DNA of 56,129 bases from positions 1 to 56,129 of the forward strand of contig JANLHZ010000046.1 in NCBI GenBank assembly GCA_024653775.1, read 5' to 3'. Below the pieces are notes generated by a model, which did no database searches, was not told the DNA's origin, and worked only from the letters and a program-made list of their open reading frames with translations. This document shows, one piece after another, positions 24,668 to 34,117 of the stretch. This stretch comes from Planctomycetota bacterium. GTDB lineage: Bacteria > Planctomycetota > UBA8742 > JACQVU01 > JANLHZ01. A program made the translations under genes and the position numbers. Each line of letters opens with the position of its first letter. The stretch's first letter is position 1.

Positions 24668-25210
24668 TCAACTCAGCAATTCGCGGATTTTCGCAGCGAT
24701 GTCCGCAGGCTCCGGCAGCCTTCCCATCGCAACGTGTCCGCACGCGAGATGCCCCGAAACCGGCGGCATGATGTGATACCCTCGGCTTTCGAGGGTTTTG
24801 AGATTCGCCTTTGTTGCTGCGTGATTCAGCATTCGATGGTTCATCGACGGACAGAGCAGCCGCGGGACATCGAGGCTAAGGTGGTACGTCGAAAGCGCAT
24901 CGTCCGCGATACCGTGGGCGAATTTCGCGATCGCGTTCGCCGTCGCGGGTGCGACCACGAAAAGATCGGCGACGTCAGCCAGCGCCACGTGATCGACTTT
25001 CTCCGACGTGTCGTCAAAGAGGTCAAGCGTCACCGGATTCCCGGAAATGATCTTGAAAGTGAGCGGTGTAATGAATTCCGTGGCCGCAGCGGTCATCACT
25101 ACGAAAAATTCGAACTCGTCGCGCAGGATGCTTATGATTTCGGGGACGCGATAGCAGGCAATCCCGCCGGATACTCCGAGAATGACAACCTTTTTGCCTT
25201 TGTCGTTCAT
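24668..25210 (-). CDS. coaC: Phosphopantothenoylcysteine decarboxylase, stand-alone
   Basis: This flavoprotein decarboxylates phosphopantothenoylcysteine in coenzyme A synthesis. The 180-residue product matches the CoaC half of CoaBC: VVILGVSGGIACYRVPEI, a TAAATEFITPLTF loop, the active-site His in KVDHVALADVADLFVVAPATANAIAKFAHGIADD, PSMNHRM (the PxMNxxM clamp) and SGHLACGHVAMGRLPEP with the catalytic Cys. The CoaB synthetase domain is missing; it must be encoded elsewhere. Start at ATG 25210 (MNDKGKK). Confidence 0.9.
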   Translation of the reverse strand: MNDKGKKVVILGVSGGIACYRVPEIISILRDEFEFFVVMTAAATEFITPLTFKIISGNPVTLDLFDDTSEKVDHVALADVADLFVVAPATANAIAKFAHGIADDALSTYHLSLDVPRLLCPSMNHRMLNHAATKANLKTLESRGYHIMPPVSGHLACGHVAMGRLPEPADIAAKIRELLS

Positions 25211-25285
25211 ATTTGCTTCAATCCGCGTTACCAATATATTCAGGTTACTTGAATCGTATCACTGTTTCCAGGGAAATGAGTTTAG

Positions 25286-27451
25286 ATGGCGAAAACCCCC
25301 GGCGGAATCACGAACATTATCTATTCGCTCAAAGTTGCGCGGAAGGTCGGTTTTTTTAAATTCTGGAAATCCATCAGATCGAAAAACACGTGCAAGACTT
25401 GCGCCTACGGAATGGGCGGTCAGAAAGGCGGAATGCGCAACGAAATCGGCGGCTTTCCGGAAATCTGCAATAAAAGCATGCAGGCGCAGCTTACGGATAT
25501 CCAGGGCGCGATCCCCGCGAACGTATTCGAAAAAAATAGTATTGACGATCTGCGAGGATTTTCCGGAAAAGATATTGAAGCCTTGGGCCGACTCAACACG
25601 CCGCTATTCAAGAAAAAAGATAGCAATCGCTATTCGCCGGTTTCGTGGGACGAGGCCATTAAGATTGTAGCGGATAAATTCAAATCGACCCAGGCGGGGT
25701 GGACGTTTTTCTATGCGTCGGGAAGATCGTCTAACGAAGCAGCTTTCATACTGCATCTATTTGCGAGACTATACGGAACGAATAACGTAAACAATTGTTC
25801 ATACTATTGCCATCAGGCATCCGGCGTCGGACTATCGAAAAGCATTGGCAGTGGAACCGCAACTATAGTCCTCGAAGACCTTGCGCAGACAGACCTCATA
25901 TTCGTAATCGGCGCTAATCCTGCTTCGAACCACCCGCGATATTTAAAGGAACTCATAGCCTGCAGGCGAAGGGGCGGGAAAGTAATAGTAATCAATCCCG
26001 CGAAGGAACCCGGACTTGTGCGCTTTGCTATCCCAAGCAATTTCCGCTCGATTATAGTCGGCGGCGACGAAGTTGCTTCAATGTATGTCCAGCCCAATAT
26101 CGGCGGGGATATCGCACTGTTAAAGGGTATTGCTAAAGCGATAATCGAAAAGAACGCGCCCCAGCAGTCGTTCATCGATAACCATACGAATGGATTCGCG
26201 GACTATAGAAGCGACGTCGAAAGCGTTTCCTGGGAGCAGATCGAAGCGAGCTGTGGCGTTAGTCGCGAGAATATTGAAAAAATCGCGCAGGACTATATCG
26301 AAGCGAAGAACGTGGTATTTTCCTGGGCAATGGGAATAACGCATCACATCCACGGCGTGGAGAACGTTCAAAGTATAGTTAACGTCGCTCTTCTGCGCGG
26401 TATGGTCGGACGAAAGAGCGCGGGACTATTGCCGCTTCGTGGGCATAGTAACGTTCAGGGCGTCGGCAGCGTCGGTGTAACTCCAGTTCTGAAGGAGAAG
26501 GTATTCGAGAATATTCAGAAACTATTGAATGTCGTACTTCCGACAGAACCGGGCTTCGATACTATGGCGTGCATGAAAGCGGCGCTTGAAGGAAACGTCG
26601 ACGTCGCGTTCCTCCTTGGCGGGAACCTTTATGGTTCGAATCCGGATTCTAAATTCGCCGCGGAATCCCTCGCGAAGATTCCTTTCAAGGTATTCCTCAG
26701 CACAACGATGAATCCAGGTCACGTAAATGGCGTCGGCGAGGAGCAGATGATACTTCCCGTCGCCGCGCGGGATGAAGAAAAACAATCGACAACGCAGGAA
26801 TCGATGTTCAACTTCGTACGCCTTTCCGACGGCGGCATAGTCCGCCTGGATAATGTTCGAAGCGAAGTCGATATAATATGCGACGTCGCGGCGGGTGTTC
26901 TCGGGAATAGCCCCGTGGACTTCAGCGAGTTCAAAAAGCACTCAAAGATTCGCGAGGCGATCGCGAAAACTATTCCCGGCTTTGCGGAAATCGAAACTAT
27001 CGATCAGACGAAAAAGGAATTCCAGATCGACGGACGAACGTTCCATACGCCGAAATTCGGGACTGCGGACGGAAAAGCGAATTTTCAGGTTATCGGTATT
27101 CCCCAAAATAATAGCAATGGTCGGTTCCGTATGATGACGGTTCGAAGCGAAGGACAATTCAATACTATTGTTTATGAAAATGAAGACGTGCTTCGCGAAC
27201 AAACGGATCGTTGGGTCGTGATGATGAACGCGGCGGACATCGAAAAGCTCGGCATCAAAACCAACGATAAGGTTACAATCGAAACATCCGTCGGGAAAAT
27301 GAATAACGTTACCGCGCGCGCGTTCGATATTCCTTGCGGAAATGTGATTGCGTATTATCCGGAGGCGAATATCCTGACCTCCACCGAAGTCGATCCGAGC
27401 AGCAAAACCCCCGCGTTCAAGAACGTTCCGGTTACTATACTGAGGGAGTAG
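25286..27451 (+). CDS. FdhF/YdeP-family molybdopterin oxidoreductase
   Basis: The 721-residue protein matches the FdhF/YdeP group of molybdopterin enzymes: NTCKTCAYGMGGQKGGMRNE...EICNKSMQAQ at the N-terminus, WTFFYASGRSSNEAAFILHLFARLYGTNNVNNCSYYCHQASG, LIFVIGANPASNHPR, LRGHSNVQG and MNPGHVNGVGEEQMILPVAA, with a C-terminal Mo-pterin-binding domain. The N-terminal Cys pattern is short, typical of this group, and the true substrate is not known. The gene is visibly AT-richer than its neighbours, with many ATA and AAT codons, and overlaps the next gene by 17 bases at the 3' end. No fdhD or partner subunit is nearby. Confidence 0.85.
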   Translation: MAKTPGGITNIIYSLKVARKVGFFKFWKSIRSKNTCKTCAYGMGGQKGGMRNEIGGFPEICNKSMQAQLTDIQGAIPANVFEKNSIDDLRGFSGKDIEALGRLNTPLFKKKDSNRYSPVSWDEAIKIVADKFKSTQAGWTFFYASGRSSNEAAFILHLFARLYGTNNVNNCSYYCHQASGVGLSKSIGSGTATIVLEDLAQTDLIFVIGANPASNHPRYLKELIACRRRGGKVIVINPAKEPGLVRFAIPSNFRSIIVGGDEVASMYVQPNIGGDIALLKGIAKAIIEKNAPQQSFIDNHTNGFADYRSDVESVSWEQIEASCGVSRENIEKIAQDYIEAKNVVFSWAMGITHHIHGVENVQSIVNVALLRGMVGRKSAGLLPLRGHSNVQGVGSVGVTPVLKEKVFENIQKLLNVVLPTEPGFDTMACMKAALEGNVDVAFLLGGNLYGSNPDSKFAAESLAKIPFKVFLSTTMNPGHVNGVGEEQMILPVAARDEEKQSTTQESMFNFVRLSDGGIVRLDNVRSEVDIICDVAAGVLGNSPVDFSEFKKHSKIREAIAKTIPGFAEIETIDQTKKEFQIDGRTFHTPKFGTADGKANFQVIGIPQNNSNGRFRMMTVRSEGQFNTIVYENEDVLREQTDRWVVMMNAADIEKLGIKTNDKVTIETSVGKMNNVTARAFDIPCGNVIAYYPEANILTSTEVDPSSKTPAFKNVPVTILRE

Positions 27452-29087
27452 GGCGCGTCAGATGTCCGTAGGGAGGAAGCGTCGTCAGCCGCTGGTCGGG
27501 GATGCTTCCGCCGACGGTGAAGTGGTAGAGGCTCTGGAATGCGCGGGACTTGAAGCCGAGTAGTCCGTGCATCAGATCGTCGAAATAGCAGCCTATGCCG
27601 GTGGCGGAGATGCCTTCGAGTTCCGCTTGCAGATAGAGCGCTTGACCGACGACGCCGGACTCCCAGAACAGACGTCGGTACCACCATGGCGCTTCTTCGA
27701 CGCTTTTCTCGAAGTCAGCGATCATCCCGAGGCTGAACGCGCCGTCTCCCGCGATGTCCTGCGTGCAGCTTATGCCCGCCGCGGCGCGCATAGTATTCCG
27801 CGCGACAAGCCTTGAAAGTTTCAGGTGCGCCGGGCAGCCTTCGACCGGCGTCCATTCCGTGAACGCGGTAGTTTCAGCGCAAAGGCGCGCGCCGGATTCC
27901 GCGTCGCGCTCCAAGACGTATAACCCCGGCTCGAGACCATCTACGCGGTGCACGAACATGGCAAGGTGCAGCCGCGACGTCCAGGGAAGCACGGACCACG
28001 GCGCGAGGCGTTCGCGCGGAATGACGCAGTCGAGGAACCGCCAGAACTGCTCTGATGCGATGCCGGTGCGCGGGTCCATCCGCTGCGCACTCCTTCGCTG
28101 GCGGATTAGCGCCTGCGCGGGGATTTCTCGTGGAATCTCGATCTCCGGTAGTTTAGCGGATTCCGCGCATTCGTGCGAACCCTTCGAGGTCTGCTCCGCG
28201 GCGACGCTAACATCATCGATCACGTCCCAGCGGTGATGGCCAACGCTTAGAACGTTCGCCTTCCCCGCCCAAATGCCTGCCTGCGCTGCGCCGACGATAT
28301 TCTCGATGGCGTCGCGGGGGAGTCCCGCGAAAACATCGTCCGCGGGTCCGACGAGCATAATGCAGTCTGGATGTTCATTATCGAGCGCATCGACGGATTC
28401 GTAATCCACGTCGCGATCTACGCCGAGAAGCGACGCGAGCTGCGAGTCAGTAGCGTTCGTCAGCAGCCGCGCGCGCCAGCCAAGACCAGCGGCTGCGTAG
28501 GCGACGGACGCGATCGCGTGGCCGACGTCGTGCTGGCAGTAGCGAAACGCGCGCTCGCCGTATTTCCAGGATTCGCGCCAATAGATGGACGTCAGTCCGA
28601 CGAGGAACTTTTCGCCGCGGAGGGTGGCGCTACCGTCCGAGAACGCGCACCTTCGCTCGAGAACGTGATCGCGGCTGACGTAGTGGTACACCCCGGCGCC
28701 AATCCCCTCGATCGCGGGCGTTACGAGATAGCCCTCCGTCGGGTGGAGATTCCCGCTCGACGGATTGCAACGGAGCGCCCATTTGCTGCCTTCGTACTGT
28801 TTCCAGGCGCTGATGCCGAGCGCAAGTTCGAAAAGACACGCGACGTTTCTCAGATTCGGCTCCGCGGGCGGAACCTTTCCGGCGCGGAAAATATCGCCGA
28901 AGTTCGTTTTGAGTTCGTCCGCGACGAGGGGCAGTTCAATGATCGGCGCTTGCGAATACGTCCTGAAAGGATCCGGCTGCGTATCCCAGTCCATATAGCC
29001 GAGGCTCGCGGCGAAGCGATATTCGTGGTGCTTCGTGCGCTCGTGATAATTTTTGACGGTATCGATTCTCGCGGACAGATTTTGCAT
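27435..29087 (-). CDS. SagB-type double nitroreductase/dehydrogenase
   Basis: The 550-residue protein contains two nitroreductase-like halves, as in SagB/ThcOx-type FMN dehydrogenases: first half with WALRCNPSSGNLHPTEGYLV and YCQHDVGHAIASVAYAAAGLGWRARLL; second half with RRSAQRMDPR...FWRFLDCVI and VVGQALYLQAELEGISATGIGCYFDD. Such enzymes oxidise azolines in peptide natural products or act on other substrates; no precursor peptide or cyclodehydratase is seen nearby. The start at ATG 29087 (MQNLSARID) is preferred to a TTG at 29126. Its end overlaps the convergent oxidoreductase by 17 bases. Confidence 0.85.
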   Translation of the reverse strand: MQNLSARIDTVKNYHERTKHHEYRFAASLGYMDWDTQPDPFRTYSQAPIIELPLVADELKTNFGDIFRAGKVPPAEPNLRNVACLFELALGISAWKQYEGSKWALRCNPSSGNLHPTEGYLVTPAIEGIGAGVYHYVSRDHVLERRCAFSDGSATLRGEKFLVGLTSIYWRESWKYGERAFRYCQHDVGHAIASVAYAAAGLGWRARLLTNATDSQLASLLGVDRDVDYESVDALDNEHPDCIMLVGPADDVFAGLPRDAIENIVGAAQAGIWAGKANVLSVGHHRWDVIDDVSVAAEQTSKGSHECAESAKLPEIEIPREIPAQALIRQRRSAQRMDPRTGIASEQFWRFLDCVIPRERLAPWSVLPWTSRLHLAMFVHRVDGLEPGLYVLERDAESGARLCAETTAFTEWTPVEGCPAHLKLSRLVARNTMRAAAGISCTQDIAGDGAFSLGMIADFEKSVEEAPWWYRRLFWESGVVGQALYLQAELEGISATGIGCYFDDLMHGLLGFKSRAFQSLYHFTVGGSIPDQRLTTLPPYGHLTRPTPSV

Positions 29088-29174
29088 TTTCGTCGAACTC
29101 GATTCATTCAGTGGAACCGGAACCAAAATTCCTCAGTTATCTTATCGTAAGGGGGCGCGAAGCAATAAGTCATT

Positions 29175-29220
29175 CAAAATCGCGCTCAGAGTTGCGTCAG
29201 GTTCGCATTGCGCCAGGAAG
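29175..29220 (+). repeat. Dispersed repeat family E, truncated copy
   Basis: This stretch, through CGCTCAGAGTTGCGTCAGG, matches the first third of the element at about 54479-54612 read in the opposite direction, with few mismatches. It lies between the double nitroreductase and the sialidase genes. Confidence 0.75.
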
Positions 29221-29317
29221 TACCGGGCTGCGCAGACAAACTCTTTGACAATGGGCAAGGAATTCAGCAATCTGAGAGCATCCTTGAAAATCGTCAACTT
29301 TGCGGGAGGACTCTTCG

Positions 29318-30397
29318 ATGCGTTTCACCACCTTTGCGTTTTTCGTTTGTTTGACACTCGCTGGAAACGTCGCCTACGCGAATCCGCCGTCGGAACTGAT
29401 TTCGCGCGTCGATCTGTGCGAGCCGACGGAGAGGTTTCCGTCCTGCCACGGCTCGACGATAGCCATCTGCGAAAACGGCGATCTCCTCGCGGCGTGGTAC
29501 GCAGGCGAGGCGGAGAAAAACCCGGACGTCGCTATCCTCGCCGCGCGGAAGAAGAAGGGCGAAAACGAATGGAGCGAGCCGTGGGTGCTTCACGACACGA
29601 AGGACTACTCCGACGGAAACCCCGTCCTCTGGACCGACCCTGGCGGAAAGCTCTGGCTGTTTTTCGTCGCGATAATCGGAACCGACTCCTGGAACAATTG
29701 TCCCATCTTCTGCAAGACCTCAAGCGATAACGGCGAGACCTGGAGCGAAGTACGCACGCTTCGCGAACGCAAAGGCTGGATGACCCGCAACCATCCGATC
29801 GTGCTGAAATCCGGACGTTGGCTGCTCCCGCTCTATAACGAAGTCATCTGGCAGTCGCAGTTCATGTACTCCGACGACGAAGGCAATACCTGGTCCGAAA
29901 CCGGAAACGTGGTATTCAGCGGCTTCAACGGAAACATCCAGCCGACGGTGATCCAGCGCGAAAGCGGCGAGCTTTTCGCGCTCGCGCGGTCCGCGAACAT
30001 CGGCGTACACTGGTCGTTCACAAGCACCGATGATGGAATGAGATGGTCAAGCCCGCAGCGTCACGAAACGCTGAATCCAAACGCCGCGTCGGAGATGGTA
30101 ATGACAGAGGAAGGCCACGTCGTCCTCGTGAACAACGATTCGAGTAACGACCGCAATCCTCTCACAGCGTACCTTTCCGTAGACGAAGGGAAGACGTGGA
30201 CCTCGAAGCGAAACATCGAAGCCACGCCGGGCGGATCGTTCGCGTATCCGTCGATCTGGTACGACTCTGCGGCGAAGTCGTTCCACGTTACGTTCACGAA
30301 CAACCGCCTCAGGATCACCTACGTCAACTTCACCGAGGCGTGGGTAAAGGGCGAGGAAACCTCAGCCGCGCCTGCGGACGGCTCCGAGGACTTTTAA
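29318..30397 (+). CDS. Secreted sialidase-like (BNR) glycosidase
   Basis: A 359-residue exported protein with signal peptide MRFTTFAFFVCLTLAGNVAYA and a six-bladed-propeller layout with BNR/Asp-box-type repeats (SSDNGETWSEVR, SDDEGNTWSE, STDDGMRWS, SVDEGKTWTSK). GSTIAICENGDLLAAWYAGEAE contains the family's N-terminal region. The similarity is to the BNR_2 group that includes plant-like and sialidase-related proteins, so the exact sugar is uncertain. Start ATG 29318 follows GGGAGG at 8 bases. The C-terminus is acidic and ends GSEDF. Confidence 0.85.
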   Translation: MRFTTFAFFVCLTLAGNVAYANPPSELISRVDLCEPTERFPSCHGSTIAICENGDLLAAWYAGEAEKNPDVAILAARKKKGENEWSEPWVLHDTKDYSDGNPVLWTDPGGKLWLFFVAIIGTDSWNNCPIFCKTSSDNGETWSEVRTLRERKGWMTRNHPIVLKSGRWLLPLYNEVIWQSQFMYSDDEGNTWSETGNVVFSGFNGNIQPTVIQRESGELFALARSANIGVHWSFTSTDDGMRWSSPQRHETLNPNAASEMVMTEEGHVVLVNNDSSNDRNPLTAYLSVDEGKTWTSKRNIEATPGGSFAYPSIWYDSAAKSFHVTFTNNRLRITYVNFTEAWVKGEETSAAPADGSEDF

Positions 30398-30427
30398 AAA
30401 AAACATCGTCTCCGGCGCTTCCTACGC

Positions 30428-30477
30428 GTGGCACGGTCATCTTGACCGTGAATTCCCGAGCGAGACGATCCCGCCAC
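30428..30477. repeat. Palindromic repeat family C (copy 2)
   Basis: GTGGC and GCCAC border an inner hairpin, CACGGTCATCTTGACCGTG. A second, decayed copy lies at about 30577-30620 (CATCTTGACCGTGAACTCG). Both sit after the sialidase gene and before the end of the convergent HdrD-like gene. Confidence 0.8.
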
Positions 30478-30659
30478 ATGGTTCGCCGGACGCACACACT
30501 TTACAAACATAAAGAAAAGTAATAATGGGTTAATAAATTACAACTTATTATTAGTTGAAATGATCCGCGAATTCATGAGCATCTTGACCGTGAACTCGCG
30601 GACGAAACGTGCGCGTCATATGATTCACCGAACGTTGCAACGAACGCCTCGCGGCTCCG

Positions 30660-32954
30660 CTACGAACTCGAGCGCACGAGTTGTTTGTCCAACAGTTCGA
30701 CCACGTCGAACACCTGGAGCTTCTCTTCCGCGCCGAGGTCTTTCGCGCCGTCGCTCAGCATCGTTTTGCAGAACGGGCACGCCGTCGCGCAGATATGCGC
30801 TTCGGTGTCAAGGGCAAGCCTCGTGCGTTCGAGATTCACGCGCTGATCCGCCGGCTCCTCCATCCACATTCGTCCGCCGCCCGCGCCGCAGCAGAGTCCC
30901 TTGTCGCGATTTCGCTCCATCTCCGTCAGATGGACGTTGCCGATGGATTCGAGAAGTCTTCGCGGCTCCTCGTAGACCTCGTTGTAACGTCCGATGTAGC
31001 AGGAATCGTGGTACGTGATCGTCTGCTTCTCGGGAAGCTGATTGAAGCTGAGTTTTCCCTCCTGCACGAGATCGTAGAGCAGTTCCGTGTGGTGTTTGAC
31101 GTCGTACTGAACGCCGCTGAACTCCGGATACTCGTTCTTCAGGGTGTTGAAGCAGTGCGGGCACGCGGTGACGAACTTCGTGACCTTGTGTTCGCGGAAC
31201 GTCTCGATGTTCTGATTCGCGAGGGTCTGGAAGGTCATCTCGTCGCCAAGCCTGCGGGCGCTATCTCCGGTGCAGGTCTCCTTCGCGCCGAGGATCGCGT
31301 AGTTCACCCCCGCGGCGTCGAGCAGTCTTACGAAGCTCTGCGCGACCTTCTTCGCCCGGCTTTCGAGGGACGCCGCGCAGCCGACCCAGTAGACTACGTC
31401 GGGGTTCGGGTTCTCGTCGATCGTGGGTACCTTCACGCCTGCGCCGTCTGTCCACGAAAGGCGCTGGTCGGGAGACATGTTCCACGGATTTCCCTGGCTT
31501 TGCATTCCCTTGATCGCGGTCTGGACTTCAGTCGGGAAGTTCGATTCAGTCATAAACAGATACTGCCGCATGCCGACGATCTTATCGACGTAGCTGATAT
31601 GCACGGGGCACTGCTCCTCGCACGCGCGGCACGTCGTGCAGGCCCAAAGCTCCTCCGGCGTGATCACTCCGTCGTCCGCGACGAGGGTCTTTCTCGCGTA
31701 GCCCTCGCCCGGCGCGCCGAAGATTTCCTTCTCCTGAATTTCGTAGCCGTGGTCGCGGGCGTGGAGAGTGATGTGTTTCGGGCTGAGGAGCTTTCCGGTG
31801 ATGTTCGCGGGGCAGTTGTCCGTGCAGCGACCGCACTCGGTGCATGTGTAGAAATCCAGGATGTGCTTCCAGGAAAAGTTCTCGAAGCGGTTTATGCCGA
31901 ACTGGACCGCGTCCTCCATCGCCTTTTCGAGTTTCGTTTCGACGAGCGCGTCCAGTTCTTCGTCCGGAACCGTGCCCTGCAGAGCCTTCGTCAGCTCCTC
32001 CATCTTGCGCTCGGTCCAGGCTTCGTCGTCGAACATTATCGACATATCCTGCGACGGAATCCTCCCCGGCGGGTCCATCCTGCGAAGCAGCACGTTCGGA
32101 AGTGCGGTGATAACGTGGAAGTGTTTCCCGAGCGGAAGGAAGTTAAGGAAGCAGAGGATTACGATGCAGTGCAGCCACCACGACGCCATCACGAGAAACG
32201 AAAGAGTGCCCTCGCCAAGTTTCGCGTTCCAGAAAACTCCCGCGAGCGTCCCACCGAGCGGCGCGTAGAACGGGAAGCCGGGCGATCCCGTCGCAACGCC
32301 GTTTTCGACAAGCGGAATCGCGCCTTCCCGCTCGAAATACCGATGATGCTGGCCTATCGCATCTATCGGGCCTTCGTCCGCGTATCCAGGATGATCCGAG
32401 AGGAACGCGACCTCTTCCCGCGCCGCGAGATTCATCTGCGCCGCGTCGTAGATGAAGTCGGTGATCATCAAAGTAGCGATGAACGCGAGGATCAGGTAGG
32501 CCTCACCGCTCTGGGTGAGACGCTTCGGGCGGACGACCAGACGGATGTAGCACATCGCGGCCACGCCTATGAGCACGAGTCCCTCGAAAATATCGCGACC
32601 GAGTTCGTAAGCCATCCCGAGCGGCTGGTGTTCGCCGAGAAACGGGATGTAGAACGTGACGTCGAAACCCTTGCCGAAAACCGTGATCGTGCGGAACGCC
32701 AGCACGCAGAACCCCCAGAAGATCAGGGCGTGCATCATTCCAGGGAACGAGTATTTGAACATCCTGCGCTGGCCGAACGCGTCGGTGAATAGTCCTTTGA
32801 TGCGCTGGTCCCACGGGTGTTTCAGCGGATACGGAGCGCCGAGGCGCAGTAGCCTGAATCTTTTGTACGCGACCCGCGAAAACACAGCGAGCGCGATGGC
32901 GATAACTACGAGAAAAATAATCGGTCCGAGTATCGTATCTCCGGTGGGACGCAT
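30660..32954 (-). CDS. HdrD-like membrane Fe-S oxidoreductase
   Basis: The 764-residue protein joins an N-terminal NarI/cytochrome-b-like membrane part (about five helices, including IIFLVVIAIALAVF and LVLIGVAAMCYIRLV) to a two-cluster ferredoxin domain (CTECGRCTDNCP and CTTCRACEEQCP) and two CCG domains (CPHCFNTLKNEYP, LCCGAGGGRMW, CPFCK). Such proteins move electrons between a flavoprotein and the quinone pool, often with EtfAB or an acyl-CoA dehydrogenase; neither gene is adjacent, so the partner is unknown. Its stop lies 260 bases past the sialidase end. Confidence 0.9.
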   Translation of the reverse strand: MRPTGDTILGPIIFLVVIAIALAVFSRVAYKRFRLLRLGAPYPLKHPWDQRIKGLFTDAFGQRRMFKYSFPGMMHALIFWGFCVLAFRTITVFGKGFDVTFYIPFLGEHQPLGMAYELGRDIFEGLVLIGVAAMCYIRLVVRPKRLTQSGEAYLILAFIATLMITDFIYDAAQMNLAAREEVAFLSDHPGYADEGPIDAIGQHHRYFEREGAIPLVENGVATGSPGFPFYAPLGGTLAGVFWNAKLGEGTLSFLVMASWWLHCIVILCFLNFLPLGKHFHVITALPNVLLRRMDPPGRIPSQDMSIMFDDEAWTERKMEELTKALQGTVPDEELDALVETKLEKAMEDAVQFGINRFENFSWKHILDFYTCTECGRCTDNCPANITGKLLSPKHITLHARDHGYEIQEKEIFGAPGEGYARKTLVADDGVITPEELWACTTCRACEEQCPVHISYVDKIVGMRQYLFMTESNFPTEVQTAIKGMQSQGNPWNMSPDQRLSWTDGAGVKVPTIDENPNPDVVYWVGCAASLESRAKKVAQSFVRLLDAAGVNYAILGAKETCTGDSARRLGDEMTFQTLANQNIETFREHKVTKFVTACPHCFNTLKNEYPEFSGVQYDVKHHTELLYDLVQEGKLSFNQLPEKQTITYHDSCYIGRYNEVYEEPRRLLESIGNVHLTEMERNRDKGLCCGAGGGRMWMEEPADQRVNLERTRLALDTEAHICATACPFCKTMLSDGAKDLGAEEKLQVFDVVELLDKQLVRSSS

Positions 32955-33309
32955 TGGCGGACTCCTTATAATTTTGGACTTTCGATTTCAGATTTTATCT
33001 TGCCTGCCAGGCTTTCGCTTCGATCGCTCGAATAACTTTCAACCTGCGCCTTTGATTGCTGAGGAAATCGAAGTCATTTTCGACAAAACCGAAAATCGGA
33101 AATCAAAATCAGCGCTCAAAAATCTAACAACCACCTTCCGTCTTCGACTAAATCTCGCCGGATGGAGGAGAGGAAGTCTTTTATAGCCTTGCTGACTTGT
33201 CACAAAAAGCCTGTAGCGAAATACTTCGCATAGAAACTATTTCTTGAGGCGGCTTTTTTCGGGTGGGTTTTTAGGGAATGAAAGGTATAATTCCATGAAA
33301 GGAACTTCG
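32955..33309. other. 355-bp gene-free divergent region
   Basis: No gene is seen between the divergent HdrD-like and lipase genes. TATAAT at 33286-33291 lies 24 bases upstream of the lipase ATG and could be a -10 element, but no good -35 sits at the right distance. Confidence 0.5.
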
Positions 33310-34107
33310 ATGTCGCATCCAATCGTACTCTGCCACGGACTGATGGGGTTCATCCACCTTGTCATCGGCGGATTCAACGTGCTGACGTATTTCCGGGGAG
33401 TCGCGGAGCACCTGCGCGCAAGCGGCTACAAGGTCTACGTCACCGAGGTTGCGAAGACCAAGGGTATCGCGTATCGCGCGTCGCAGCTTCGCGAGCAGCT
33501 CCTCCGCTTCGGCGAAGACAAATACCATCTGATCGGCCACAGCATGGGAGGCCTCGACGCGAGGTATCTGATCACTCATCTAAAGTTCGCCGACCGTATT
33601 GCATCGCTTACGAGCGTCGCGTCGCCTCATCGCGGCACGTCGATCTGCGACTGGGGGATCAGGCACTTCGGGAAACGCGCGTTCGGATTTCCGCTGCTCG
33701 AAAAGATCGGGATGGACACCGAGGCGATCCATAACCTTACAATCGAGGCGATGACGAAATTCAACGAGGAAACGCCAGATCATCCGGAGGTCAGGTATTA
33801 CAGCTATTCGGGGTCCAGAGGAAGGATGCGGACGTCGCTTCCGTTGCAGTTCAGTTACCACCTCATTTCGAAAAACGAGGGTGCCAACGACGGGCTTGTC
33901 AGCGTCGAGAGCGCGAAATGGGGTAGTTATCTCGGAGACATCGAAGCCGACCATCTGCACCAGATCGGCTGGTCGACGCTGCCAGGGATAATCGACAGGT
34001 TCGACCACCTTTCCTTCTATCTCAGCCACGCCAGAGAGATCACGAAAAACGACTTTGCGGACGCGGAGCAGGAAGAGGCGGTTCAGAGCGCGATCGTCAG
34101 TGCATAG
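33310..34107 (+). CDS. Lipase-like alpha/beta hydrolase
   Basis: A 265-residue protein starting MSHPIVLCHGLMGF, with the oxyanion-type HGLMGF, the nucleophile elbow GHSMGG, ASPHRGTSICDWG, the acid in ANDGLVSVESAKWG and the catalytic His in DHLHQIGW. This pattern is that of triacylglycerol lipases of the Pseudomonas and Bacillus type that use a lid. There is no signal peptide, so it may act inside the cell. ATG 33310 has AAAGGA six bases upstream; ATG 33295 is in frame. Confidence 0.88.
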   Translation: MSHPIVLCHGLMGFIHLVIGGFNVLTYFRGVAEHLRASGYKVYVTEVAKTKGIAYRASQLREQLLRFGEDKYHLIGHSMGGLDARYLITHLKFADRIASLTSVASPHRGTSICDWGIRHFGKRAFGFPLLEKIGMDTEAIHNLTIEAMTKFNEETPDHPEVRYYSYSGSRGRMRTSLPLQFSYHLISKNEGANDGLVSVESAKWGSYLGDIEADHLHQIGWSTLPGIIDRFDHLSFYLSHAREITKNDFADAEQEEAVQSAIVSA

Positions 34108-34117
34108 TTTCAGCGCC

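Noticed and set aside
30681-32792. 703-codon open frame on the plus strand
   Set aside because: It lies antisense to the HdrD-like gene; its composition follows the codon bias of the real strand and it has no domain.
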